A stretch of DNA of 64,000 bases from Lewinellaceae bacterium (GTDB lineage Bacteria > Bacteroidota > Bacteroidia > Chitinophagales > Saprospiraceae), in the NCBI GenBank assembly GCA_020636255.1, contig JACJYE010000003.1:372001-436000 (forward strand), read 5' to 3'. Positions 1-9,800 of the stretch are shown in pieces (the first letter of the stretch is position 1; each line of letters opens with the position of its first letter). A program made the position numbers and the translations under genes. The notes beneath the pieces are model-generated. The model was not told the DNA's origin. It saw nothing but the letters and a program-made list of their open reading frames with translations, and did not search any database.

Positions 1-2
1 CA

Positions 3-1880
3 CACGAGCCCGGCATCGGCGTCCAGGATTGGTACGCAGTGGCCGGCGGGGAAAGCGCCTTCATCGCGCTGGACCCCGACGCTCCCGATCTCGTCTACGG
101 TGGCGACTACCAGGGCGCCCTATCCGTTTACGACCACCGTACCGGCATCGTCAAAGATATTATGGCCTACCCAGAGCTCAACCTTGGGAAGGCCCCCCGC
201 GACATGAAATACCGGTTCAACTGGAACGCTCCCCTCGCCGTACAACCGCAAAACCCCAGTGTGCTCTACCACGCCGCCAACGTTGTGCTTCGCTCAGCAG
301 ACGGAGGTTACAGCTGGCAGGCTATAAGCCCTGACCTCACCCGAAACGAAGTGGAAAAACAAGGCCCAGGCGGAGGCCCTTATACGAACGAAGGTGCAGG
401 AGGCGAAAACTACAACACCATCAGCTATCTGGCCTGTTCGCCCCACGAAGCCGGAGTGATATGGGCAGGGACGGATGATGGCCTGGTTCAACTCACCCGC
501 GACGAGGGCAAACACTGGCACAACGTCACGCCGCCAGGTATAGGAGAATGCCTTATCAACTGCATCGAAGTATCGCCTCACGACCCCGCTGCCGCCTATG
601 TCGTAGCTACCCGTTACAAGTTCAACGATATGAGCCCCATGGCCTTTTACACCAAAAATTATGGAAAAAGCTGGCAGCGGATCACAGAAGGTATCGGAAA
701 GGAAGCTTTCCTTCGGGTGATCAGGGAAGACCCCGCCAGGCCTGGCCTGCTGTACGGAGGTACGGAAACCGGCTTTTACGTATCATTCAACTACGGCCAA
801 TGGTGGGGGCAGCTGCAACTCAACCTGCCCACCTGCCCCATCAACGACCTGGCTGTGTACGACAACAGCCTGGTAGCGGCTACGTCAGGACGCGCTTTCT
901 GGGTGCTGGATGGGCTGGAGCCATTGCAACAAAGCGATGGGCAGTTGGGTAGGCAAGCCCGGCTGTTCGCTCCCCATCCCATCGTCCGCTTTTCCACTGC
1001 TACCCCTGAGGAAGCCGAATCTGCAAACGGGCTGGGGCAAAACCCGCCGGATGGCCTTTGCATTTACTATTACCTTCCTGAATCGATGGACAGTACCGAG
1101 TTCGAGCTCGACATCCTCGATTCTCATGGCAACCTGCTCCGAAAGTTCAGCAACCTGGCAAGTGAGCGCCACGAAGTATATGAAGGCGGCCCTAAACCGC
1201 CACCTGTATTGCCCTCCAAAAAGGGGGTGAACCGCTTTTACTGGGGCCTACGGCGGGAAAGCCTGCCCGGTATCCCCGGCGTTTTTATCAAGGGCGACTT
1301 CGAAGGTGGCCAGGTGGAACCAGGAACGTATCAGATCAGGCTAAAGCTTCCTGAGGCCGTGCTCACACAAGCATGCGTTATCCTTCCCGACCCCCGGCTT
1401 GAAGCCGGCCCTGAGGACTACAGAGCCCAACAGGAAGTGCTCACCAGCATCGAAACAGCGATCAGGGATATCCATCAGACGGCGTGGCAAATGCGGGATG
1501 TGCGGCAGCAGGTCCAAAACCTATTTGCCATCCTGAAAAAGATCGAATGTACCCAGGAACTCCTCAGGGCAGGAGAATCCATCGTAGGGCGAATCGACCG
1601 ATGGGAAGAAAAACTCATCCAGCCGCGGCTCGAGACCGGGCAGGACGTGATCAACTTTCCTAACCAGTTATACGCCGAATTCCTGGACCTCAAGCAACGT
1701 GTTGACAGCCAAGACCCACGGGTGACAGCAGGCGCCCGGCAACGCCTGGAAAACCTGCTCAGCCAGTGGTCGCTGTTCAAAACTCAAATGCGGCGGATCG
1801 TCGATGAAGACATCGCCTCGTTCAACCGCCTTTATCGCGAACAGCAGGTGCCTGCCATTATCCTACCTGCGGGAGAGTAA
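3..1880 (+). CDS. VPS10/BNR-repeat glycosyl hydrolase-like protein, 5' truncated
   Basis: The frame is open from the left edge, so the N-terminus lies outside the window. What remains is about 626 residues. The first part shows sortilin/BNR-type beta-propeller blades: Asp-box-like stretches such as SADGGYSWQAI, TRDEGKHWHNVTP and TKNYGKSWQRI, each followed by a statement-like strand (VIWAGTDDGLV, GLLYGGTETGFYVS). A C-terminal region of about 250 residues is helical and charged. Proteins of this type in Bacteroidota are exported and annotated as glycosyl hydrolase or VPS10-domain proteins, but the substrate is usually unknown. No sorting domain is visible at the C-terminus. A catalytic activity cannot be shown from this part alone. 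The next gene is 213 bases downstream and probably separately transcribed. Confidence 0.8.
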   Translation, partial: HEPGIGVQDWYAVAGGESAFIALDPDAPDLVYGGDYQGALSVYDHRTGIVKDIMAYPELNLGKAPRDMKYRFNWNAPLAVQPQNPSVLYHAANVVLRSADGGYSWQAISPDLTRNEVEKQGPGGGPYTNEGAGGENYNTISYLACSPHEAGVIWAGTDDGLVQLTRDEGKHWHNVTPPGIGECLINCIEVSPHDPAAAYVVATRYKFNDMSPMAFYTKNYGKSWQRITEGIGKEAFLRVIREDPARPGLLYGGTETGFYVSFNYGQWWGQLQLNLPTCPINDLAVYDNSLVAATSGRAFWVLDGLEPLQQSDGQLGRQARLFAPHPIVRFSTATPEEAESANGLGQNPPDGLCIYYYLPESMDSTEFELDILDSHGNLLRKFSNLASERHEVYEGGPKPPPVLPSKKGVNRFYWGLRRESLPGIPGVFIKGDFEGGQVEPGTYQIRLKLPEAVLTQACVILPDPRLEAGPEDYRAQQEVLTSIETAIRDIHQTAWQMRDVRQQVQNLFAILKKIECTQELLRAGESIVGRIDRWEEKLIQPRLETGQDVINFPNQLYAEFLDLKQRVDSQDPRVTAGARQRLENLLSQWSLFKTQMRRIVDEDIASFNRLYREQQVPAIILPAGE

Positions 1881-2093
1881 AGCCTGTTCTGAGAAAAACC
1901 GGAGCATACGGAACAAAGCTTTCGCCTTTCCCGTAGTTAATTATTATTTTGCGATGTAAAGGCCAACGAACTCAACCTGGCCCAGGGCCATGATTCATTT
2001 TAAGGCGCTAATAGCTTGTTTGGAGGCCAGCATCCGCTCCCCATTTAATTCTAATAAGCACGAACGACACGACACTTTCAAAAAAAATTTAGC

Positions 2094-4970
2094 ATGGAAG
2101 CCATCATACGGATCGCAAGGCAGCCATGGCTGATTGCCTTTTTTTTGCTTAGCACGGGGCATACCGCTCTGAATGCTCAGGCATTCGAATTGATGAATGC
2201 AGCCCGTGCTCATCTGCAAGTGGAAAGTGATACTGCGCTGGTGATGCTCGAAAAGGCCATCGATGAATTGAAGGCCAAGGGGCCAGCCGACTCCCTGGCC
2301 GAAGCCTACACTTTACTTCAGGAATATTATTTCCTGGCCCCTAAAGAGCTCCACACCTACATGGATAAGTCGGCAGCCTATCAGGAAATTGCGAAATTTT
2401 TCAGGCAGGCGCCCGATAGCCTGCGCCTTGCCAAGCTCTACCTGCGATGGGCCGACCTCGACCAGGAAGTCGATTACAAGATAGGCCAGGAGCATATTCT
2501 GGAGGCCGACCGGTTATTCCGGGCCCTTGGCGACCAACGCGGCCTGGCCGATTGCCAGTTCCGCATGGGCGTCCTTCAGGGGAGCATGGGCAATACCGCT
2601 CTGGTATTGCAGCATTTTGAGGAGGCCCTTTCCCTTGCGGAAAAAGCACGGGATACGGCATATATGGCCGAAGCCCATACTCGCATAGCCGAATTTTACA
2701 TGCGCGGCGGCCAGCTGGACTCCGCCGACGAATATATTACCCGCGCTTTTAGCCTGCGCGGCCAGGCCCGGCCCAGTACGATGCTCAATGCCTACAGGAT
2801 CAAAGGTTACCTTGCCAGCTACCAGGAACAATACGATGAGGCTTTCCAACAGCTGGGCCAGGCCATTAAAATAGCAGAAACGGAAAAAGATGAAGTCCGC
2901 CTGGCCATGTTATATATCGATATCGGGCAGATCTACTATTCGTTCAGCGATGACCTCAGCCCTGCGCTGGAATGGCTGACAAAAGGCCTGGCAGCGGCCG
3001 GCAAGGCCCGGTCACAGCGGTTTATGAAATCGGCCCATCAGGGGTTGGCAGCGGTTTATGAAGAGCTGGAAGACTACCCCAATGCGCTGGCCCATCAGAA
3101 GGCCTTCATGGGGTTGCAGCAGCAGATGCAGAATTACCAGGCCAACCAGCAAATGCTGCAGCTCGCCGCCCAGTATGAAAATGAAAAAAAAGAGCTCGCG
3201 CTGGCCAGGCAGGAAGCCGAGCTGGCCCGTAAAGATGGGCAGCGGCGCACTTTATGGGCATTCCTGTTGTCCCTTGCGGTTATTACTATGGCCGGGGCCA
3301 TTGCCTTTTTCTTCCAGCTGAAAGCCCGGCGCACGTTGGCCCAACAGAATGCCGTCATCGAACAACAGGCTGGAGAACTAAAGGAACTGGATGCCGCCAA
3401 GTCCCGCTTTTTTGCCAATATCGCGCACGAACTGCGCACCCCGCTGACGCTCATCCTCGCCCCCATCGACAGTATGCTGAAGCGAAACCAGATTGCCGGA
3501 CAGAGCAGAGAATTTCTCGAACTGGCCCGGGGTAACGCCCGCCAGCTGCTCCGGCGCATCGGTGAGATACTGGACCTTTCGAAACTGGAATCGGGGAAGC
3601 TCGAGCTCCAGGAAACTCCTGTACAGATCGACAGTTTTCTCTACCGACAGTCCAGCCTGTTCGAATCCCATGCCCAGTATAAAGGCGTTGGCCTAAGCCA
3701 TCATATCACGCTCAGGCCTGATACTTATATATTGCTCGATGAAGATAAGCTGGGTAAGATCATAAACAACCTCTTGTCCAATGCGTTGAAGTTTACCGCC
3801 TCGGGTGGGGCTATACGCATTGCTGCAAAAGAAGAGCAGAGCCAACTCACCATCACGGTTTCCGATACAGGCCGAGGTATCCTCCCTGACGACCTGCCGC
3901 GCATTTTCGACCGTTTCTATCAGTCCCGGCAGGCAGATGCTCCCCTGGAAGGCGGCGCCGGCATCGGGCTGGCGCTGTCGAGGGAACTGGCAGAGCTTAT
4001 GGAGGGCTCCCTCACGGCCGAGAGCAGCCCTGGCGCAGGCAGCAGCTTTCACCTCACCCTACCCTATCGGGAAACTAAAGCTTCCGAAGCAGCAATTGCC
4101 CAGGAGGGAGAAATACCGGAGCCGGCCGTTGAAACGGAAACGGGCGCGCAGGAAAAAAGACAGGCCTCAGCCAGCAGGCAAAGCACAATTCTACTGGTAG
4201 AAGACAACCCCGGCCTTCAGGATTATATAGGCATGATCCTGAGCCAGCATTACCAGCTCGTCATAGCCAGCAATGGTAAGGAAGCGCTGGATATCCTCCA
4301 ATCGGAAGAACAAAAGAACATCAACCTTATCCTTTCCGACGTCATGATGCCCGAAGTAGATGGTTTCACTTTAGTGGAAAGGATCAAGCAAGACGAGAAA
4401 CTCCGACACCTGCCAACCATCATGCTGACGGCACGTGCAGGGCAGGAAGACAGGCTGCGAGCACTGCGCATCGGTGTCGACGATTATATCCTCAAACCGT
4501 TTGAAGAAGAAGAGCTATTGCTGAGGCTGGAGAATACGCTTCGCAATTTCCACCTCCGCTTCGAGGCAAATACCGATGCAGGCCTCCCGGAAGAGAAGGA
4601 AGAAAACCGGCAGGATGAAGCCTGGGTGCCAAGCCCCGACAGGCTTAGCCTGGAAGACCAGGAATGGCTGGCCCAACTGGAGCTGGCCACTTTGAAGCAG
4701 GTGGGTAATTCTTCTTTCAACACCGACGCCCTGGCCGATATCCTTGCCATCAGCCGCAGGCAACTTTTCCGAAAAATAAAATCGCTCACCGGCCTGACGC
4801 CAAACCAATACATCCAGGAGGTTCGCCTGCAGCGGGCCCGGCGCTTACTCGAACAGCAGGCCTTTTCCACCGTCAAGGCCATCGCTTTCAACGTTGGCCT
4901 GAAAGATGTGCGCTATTTCTCGCAGCAATACCGCCAGCGATTCGGCAAGTTACCTTCCGAATATTACTGA
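2094..4970 (+). CDS. TPR hybrid sensor histidine kinase/response regulator with AraC-type HTH
   Basis: This is a one-protein two-component system of 958 residues. An N-terminal signal-anchor (LIAFFLLSTGHTALNAQA) is followed by a TPR-rich region to about residue 350, a short coiled coil and a membrane helix at about 385-407. The HisKA domain has the phosphoacceptor His445 in FANIAHELRTPL. The ATPase domain has the N-box KIINNLLSNALKF (about 554-566) and the G-boxes DTGRGI and GAGIGLAL. A receiver domain follows with the phosphoacceptor Asp749 (LSDVMMPEVDG) and Lys801. The last ~100 residues form an AraC-type helix-turn-helix pair (ALADILAISRRQLFRKIKSLTG, then a second HTH). In the HTCS family the sensor is usually a periplasmic propeller; here the sensor module is TPR repeats, so the signal is unknown. 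No target gene is obvious next to it. Confidence 0.93.
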   Translation: MEAIIRIARQPWLIAFFLLSTGHTALNAQAFELMNAARAHLQVESDTALVMLEKAIDELKAKGPADSLAEAYTLLQEYYFLAPKELHTYMDKSAAYQEIAKFFRQAPDSLRLAKLYLRWADLDQEVDYKIGQEHILEADRLFRALGDQRGLADCQFRMGVLQGSMGNTALVLQHFEEALSLAEKARDTAYMAEAHTRIAEFYMRGGQLDSADEYITRAFSLRGQARPSTMLNAYRIKGYLASYQEQYDEAFQQLGQAIKIAETEKDEVRLAMLYIDIGQIYYSFSDDLSPALEWLTKGLAAAGKARSQRFMKSAHQGLAAVYEELEDYPNALAHQKAFMGLQQQMQNYQANQQMLQLAAQYENEKKELALARQEAELARKDGQRRTLWAFLLSLAVITMAGAIAFFFQLKARRTLAQQNAVIEQQAGELKELDAAKSRFFANIAHELRTPLTLILAPIDSMLKRNQIAGQSREFLELARGNARQLLRRIGEILDLSKLESGKLELQETPVQIDSFLYRQSSLFESHAQYKGVGLSHHITLRPDTYILLDEDKLGKIINNLLSNALKFTASGGAIRIAAKEEQSQLTITVSDTGRGILPDDLPRIFDRFYQSRQADAPLEGGAGIGLALSRELAELMEGSLTAESSPGAGSSFHLTLPYRETKASEAAIAQEGEIPEPAVETETGAQEKRQASASRQSTILLVEDNPGLQDYIGMILSQHYQLVIASNGKEALDILQSEEQKNINLILSDVMMPEVDGFTLVERIKQDEKLRHLPTIMLTARAGQEDRLRALRIGVDDYILKPFEEEELLLRLENTLRNFHLRFEANTDAGLPEEKEENRQDEAWVPSPDRLSLEDQEWLAQLELATLKQVGNSSFNTDALADILAISRRQLFRKIKSLTGLTPNQYIQEVRLQRARRLLEQQAFSTVKAIAFNVGLKDVRYFSQQYRQRFGKLPSEYY

Positions 4971-5356
4971 TCTGTGCCGATTTGGCACGATTGTCACACC
5001 ATTATGGCACCATTTTCTACGTCAAAGGCCTGATATTTGTAAGCAACAGAACATCAGTATTTAAGGCTTTGGCCTTTTTTAGTCCTGTATGCGTTTTTTT
5101 GATGAGGTTGGTTATGCCTCGTTCCGATGTGGAACAAGGCGGGCCCCTCTAGCCCAAACATTTTTTCAAAGACCCCCTTGTTGAGTTTCCGGTAGACATC
5201 CCCCCTTCACTAACCCGCTTGGGAGATCAATCCTCAGGTGTTCGTTTCAGGCTATTCCAAATAGGTGCGGAGCGTAAAAATTTCCGCCGCAGTGAGATTC
5301 CCCATAAACAGGCCTGCAAACATTAACACCTGGGGATTTCTCTTTTCCGGGCCCTC
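4971..5356. other. Intergenic gap between convergent genes
   Basis: About 386 bases without a credible gene. It holds a short hairpin followed by a T-run (see 5061-5078) downstream of the hybrid kinase and otherwise nothing that I can name. The right end is the 3' flank of the minus-strand redoxin gene. Confidence 0.5.
5061..5078 (+). terminator. Weak intrinsic-terminator-like hairpin
   Basis: AAGGC, a 4-base loop and GCCTT are followed by a run of T. It lies about 90 bases after the stop of the hybrid kinase. The 5-bp stem is short, so this is only a weak call. Confidence 0.3.
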
Positions 5357-6028
5357 CTATGCGGCTTTTATCCCGCACCCCAGGGCCTTGGTCGTAGCCG
5401 GGCTGGGCGCCTCTCCCTTTTCCAGCGCCTCGATGGCCTTTTCCACAAACTTTTCCCGGACGCCTTCAGGGTCGCGCGCGCTGTCGTCGATAGCGCCGTG
5501 GTAGCGCAGCGTCAGCCCGCTATCCAGCAGGAATACTTCAGGGGTTCGTGTAGCGCCGTACTGAGGAAACACTTCCTGGGCTTCGTCAAAAAGGTAGAGG
5601 AAAGGATAGCCCTTTTCTTCTGCACGCTTCTGCATGGCAGCGAAACTATCGCCTGGCTGTATGGCCGGGTCATTGGGCTGTATGGCCACTACCGGGTATC
5701 CCATAGTAGCGTATTTTTCATGCAAACTCATGATGCGCTGTTCATTGGCCTGGGCATAGGGGCAGGTATTGCAGGTGAAGACAATAATGTAACCTTTCGG
5801 CTTTTGCCCGTTGGCATCCATAATGGTGGACAGCGAATACACTTTGCCGTCAACGTTTTTCAGTTCAAAATCGGGCGCCTTGTCGCCAATGCTTATGCCG
5901 TAAGCTGGTTGTGATACAGCCTTGGCCGCGGTTTCGGTATTCGCCTGCGAGCTGGCGGTTGGGGTGTCGTTGCAGGCAACTGCCGAAAAGGCCAGCGCCA
6001 GCGCGATAAAAAGCATGGAAAACTTCAT
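5357..6028 (-). CDS. Thioredoxin-fold lipoprotein (AhpC/TSA-redoxin type)
   Basis: A 223-residue lipoprotein with a lipobox ending at Cys19 (AFSAVAC) and a redoxin domain from about residue 45 (ISIGDKAPDFELKNVDGK). The active-site pair is Cys86 and Cys89 in FTCNTCPYA, a typical thioredoxin-like redoxin motif in Bacteroidota. This predicts a membrane-tethered periplasmic thiol-disulfide exchange protein. Its substrate is unknown. It is downstream of and only 39 bases from another TlpA-like gene (6068-6646) on the same strand, so the two are probably co-transcribed. The C-terminus carries a further Cys (LGCGIKAA) that could be a resolving residue; that is inference. Confidence 0.88.
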   Translation of the reverse strand: MKFSMLFIALALAFSAVACNDTPTASSQANTETAAKAVSQPAYGISIGDKAPDFELKNVDGKVYSLSTIMDANGQKPKGYIIVFTCNTCPYAQANEQRIMSLHEKYATMGYPVVAIQPNDPAIQPGDSFAAMQKRAEEKGYPFLYLFDEAQEVFPQYGATRTPEVFLLDSGLTLRYHGAIDDSARDPEGVREKFVEKAIEALEKGEAPSPATTKALGCGIKAA

Positions 6029-6067
6029 AATGTTGGTGATTTTTATGGAATAATTGGTGATAAAACC

Positions 6068-6646
6068 TTACTGCAAGCCTTCCACCAGGGCCTGCACTTC
6101 TTCGGGGGAATGGATGGATTGCTCCAGGAAGGCCACTTTTTCCCCTTTGTAGGCCAGGGTGGCGGGAATAGCGCCGCTCCATTCCGGCGACACTTTGTCG
6201 ATCCAGTCGTTATATCGCCCATCGGCCAGGGCCACGACCGTGGGTTTCAGCTGATGCTCCCTGACGAATGGCGCCAGTTTGGTTTCGAACTGGCGTGGAA
6301 AATCCAGGCTTACGAGGATAACGCGTACTTTCTGGCCTTCGTAGGCGTCCACGAGTTCGTCGAAATGCGGCAGTTCAGCCACGCAGGGGGCGCACCAGGT
6401 AGCCCAGAAATTGATGATGTAGGTAGTGTCGTTATGTATATGCAAAAGAGGTTCGATCTTATCGAAGGTTGCATAGATGGGGATGCCCTGTAGCACGGTA
6501 TCGGGAGCGGGCCAGGCCGTGGCCGCCAGCGAAGGGGATGATACAGCGGGAGCCTCTTGCTGGCCGGCTTCCGGCTGAGCGTTGCAACTGAAGGTAAAAA
6601 GGAGCAGTGCAAATGACAAAGGCAAAGCGGTTGGGGGGAACTTCAT
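6068..6646 (-). CDS. TlpA-family disulfide reductase lipoprotein
   Basis: A 192-residue protein with a lipoprotein signal (LLLFTFSC, Cys21) and a thioredoxin fold. The catalytic motif is WATWCAPC with Cys85 and Cys88, preceded by the strand TYIINF and followed by the helix VAELPHFDELV, as expected for the TlpA/ResA/DsbE group. These proteins reduce disulfides in exported proteins or in apocytochromes. It is the first gene of a likely two-gene unit with the redoxin at 5357-6028, which would give a pair of periplasmic thiol enzymes. No cytochrome c maturation gene is nearby, so a specific role cannot be assigned. Confidence 0.9.
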   Translation of the reverse strand: MKFPPTALPLSFALLLFTFSCNAQPEAGQQEAPAVSSPSLAATAWPAPDTVLQGIPIYATFDKIEPLLHIHNDTTYIINFWATWCAPCVAELPHFDELVDAYEGQKVRVILVSLDFPRQFETKLAPFVREHQLKPTVVALADGRYNDWIDKVSPEWSGAIPATLAYKGEKVAFLEQSIHSPEEVQALVEGLQ

Positions 6647-6714
6647 AGGGTGATCTTTAAAAATGTCCGTTACTCCTTAATAAACCCCGCTTTTGGCATT
6701 TGGTTTACCCCTGC

Positions 6715-6785
6715 CCCCGTACCTCCGGCCTTCTGGCCGCAGAAGCTTATCTTTCTTCTCCAACCGGAAGGTTGGAGGTACGGGG
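6715..6785. repeat. Small palindromic element, intergenic copy
   Basis: The ends form a perfect 12-bp inverted repeat, CCCCGTACCTCC and GGAGGTACGGGG. Inside are two smaller hairpins, GGCC-ttct-GGCC and CTCCAACC-ggaa-GGTTGGAG. It lies between dnaE (stop at 6809) and the tlpA-like start (6646), where it could also serve as a terminator. The same ends and the second hairpin recur at 14417, 21996, 26302, 28937 and in the 31355-31737 array. Confidence 0.8.
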
Positions 6786-6808
6786 CTGATACACTTGCGT
6801 GCTAACTG

Positions 6809-9800
6809 CTAATTCACCTGATACTCCACCCCCAGCCGTTCCAGTTCAACAATAAAGCCGTTGGTGGCATTGACGCCGCGGCCTTTGGCGGCCATGGCCA
6901 GGCGCAGGCGCTTGGATTTATCGACGAGCTCCATGCGCAGGCGGTGTGGGCCTTCGTGTTGTTTACACAACTCGTCGATGCGGTCGATCATTTCCATGGT
7001 GATGGCTTCGACGGGCAGTTTGATGGTGATGGCCTGAGTCATGTTTTCAGCGACGCCTTCCAGCAGTTTGACGTCCTTGATCTTTAACTCCATGCCCTCG
7101 TTGCGCCAGCTTCGCTGCCAGCCGGCCTTGATAAAGAGCGCTTTGCCGTCCTCAAAGAGGTGTTTGAACTTCTGGTAATCTTCTCCGAAGAGTTTGAACT
7201 CGTAGGAGCCGTTATAATCGCTCAGCTCGAAGATACCCCAGCCGTTGCCGTTCTTGCTTACGAGGTGGCGCGCCAGGGTCACCATGCCGGCCAGGTTGAG
7301 GGCGGGGCGGTTCTGGTTGTCGTCCACCTCGTTGAGGGTGCAGGTTACGAAGTTCTCCACCTCGAGGCGATAGTCGTCCAGGGGATGGCCGGAGACGAAG
7401 ATACCGGTCACCTGTTTTTCGTTGTTCAGCTTCTCGAGCAGCGGCCAGGGGTTGCAATCCGGCAGAGGCGGCTCGGGGATCATCACCTCATCGGTTTCGC
7501 CGAAGAGGGAATTGACGGCCTGGGCTTTCTGCGACTGGTAGGCGTTGCCATAGCGCAGGGCATGCTCGAGCAGGGAGTCGAACTTGTCGGAAGGCGCGAA
7601 GTACTGCGCCCGGTGGGTGCCTGCAAAGCAGTCGAAAGCGCCGCCCAGGGCCAGGCTTTCCATCACCTTTTTATTGACGGAGCGCAGGCTGAGGCGCCGC
7701 ATCATATCGAAAATGCTTTCAAAGGCGCCATTGGTTTTGCGCTCTTCGAGGATCTCTTCCACCGGCCCCTCTCCTACCCCTTTCAGGGCGGAAAGCCCGA
7801 AGCGTATGTGCCCGCTTTTGTCGACCGAAAAGTCGGAAACGGATTCGTTGACGCTGGGGCCGAGCACGTTCAGGCCCATGCGTTTGCACTCCTGCAGGAA
7901 GAAGGTGATCTTGGAAATGTCGTTTTTGTTGTGTGTCAGTACGCTGGCCATAAACTCGGCCGGGTAGTGCGCCTTGAGGTAGGCCGTCTGGAAGGCCACG
8001 AAAGCGTAGCAGGTAGAGTGTGATTTATTGAAAGCATAGGAGGCGAAGGCTTCCCAGTCTTTCCACACCTTTTCGAGAATGGGTTGGGCATGGCCGCGCT
8101 CCGAGCCCCCTTCGATGAATTTGGGGTACATGGCGTCGAGGTCGGCCTTGAGCTTTTTTCCCATGGCCTTGCGCAGCTTGTCCGCCTGGCCTTTGGTAAA
8201 GCCGGCCAGTTTCTGGGAGAGGAGCATCACCTGTTCCTGATAGACACAATTATGTACGATGATATTGTTGCCTACAAAATTATGGATGCCCTCCACTGTG
8301 ATGTCATACACCAGTTCTTCCCCTGCCGGCCGGATCTCAGTGATTTCTTCCCAGCGGACGCCGTTTTTAGCTAACCCGTTTAACAGTTCCGGCTGTTCCG
8401 GGAAGGAAGCCCCTGCGTATACCGCGACATGCTCGGTTTGGTTTTTCTTCTGTTTGGAAAACTTTTGCCTGGCACTTTCTTCACCAACGATAACCAATTC
8501 CCTGGGCGTGGCAATATAATCGCCAACCTCTAATGCCCCGACCGCCTGCCAGCCGTTTTCAGTCAGCACTTGATGGTCTGGAGTCAGTTTGATTGAAGCA
8601 CCGTTTTGCAGCTTCATCTCCAGCACTTTCCGGCGCCCGTTGCACACCCAGTGTGTCATGCGAGCCTGCCGGGGTTCCAGGTTTTCATCCACTCCCTGGA
8701 CCAGGAAATTGCCCACACGGTTCTCCAATTCGTCAATCCGGACGAATGAACCACCCTGGGCATCGAAGACCAGGGTATCGCCGGAAACACATACCCCATA
8801 AGTCTCATGCAAATACTCTTCCATATCCGCCAGGTCGTATGTCACCGGTTTGCGGCCGTGTTTGCGGTCGATGAACTCGGGGATGTATTCCAGAGGGCCG
8901 GGGCGGTAGAGGGCGTTCATAGCGATGAGGTCCTCGAAGGTGGTGGGCACGAGTTCCTTCATGTACTTCTGCATTCCGGAGCTTTCATACTGGAAGATCG
9001 CGACCGTTTCACCGCGTTGGAAGAGCTCGTAGGTTTTAGGGTCTTCGAGCGGTACGGCGTCCATATCCAGCTTGATGCCGTGGTTCTCTTCCACCATGCG
9101 CACGGCATCCTTGATGATGGTCAGGGTTTTGAGCCCGAGGAAGTCCATTTTCAGTAGCCCGGCGCTTTCCGCCACGCTGTTGTCGAACTGGGTGACCAGC
9201 ATGTCCGACTCTTTATCCACCTTGACGGGCACGTATTTGGTGATCTCGTCGGGCGTGATGACCACGCCGCAGGCGTGGATGCCGGTATTGCGCACCGAGC
9301 CTTCCAGTTTTTGTGCCGTACGGATCATCTCGCCGATCTGGCCAGGCGCCTCTGCCAGTTGGCGGAACTGGTAGGCTTTTTCCAGGTCTTCGGAATTCAG
9401 GTCTCCTTTGAGTTTGGGCGACACGTCGCCCGGCGCCAGCACCTTGGCGAGGGTCGCTTTGAGGTGGGTAGGGAAAGCTTTCGCCACGCGGTCCACCTCG
9501 TTGAGCGGCACGTTCATGACCCTGCCCACGTCGCGCAGCGACAGCTTAGCGGCCATGGTGCCGTAGGTGACGATCTGGGCCACCTGGTTGCGCCCGTATT
9601 TCTCGATGACATAGTCGAGCACCTTCTGCCGGCCTTCGTCGTCGAAGTCGATATCGATATCGGGCATGGAAACGCGTTCCGGGTTGAGGAAGCGCTCGAA
9701 CAGCAGGTCGTACTTGATGGGGTCGACGTTGGTGATGCCGATGCAATAGGCTACTGCAGAGCCCGCTGCCGAGCCCCGCCCGGGCCCTACCGAAACGCCC

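Noticed and set aside
7160..8023. 287-codon plus-strand frame within dnaE
   Set aside because: Antisense of a conserved gene; composition follows the dnaE codons and no known domain is seen.
8249..8791. Intein with homing endonuclease
   Set aside because: The central ~55 residues are too short for an endonuclease domain and show no LAGLIDADG or HNH motif.
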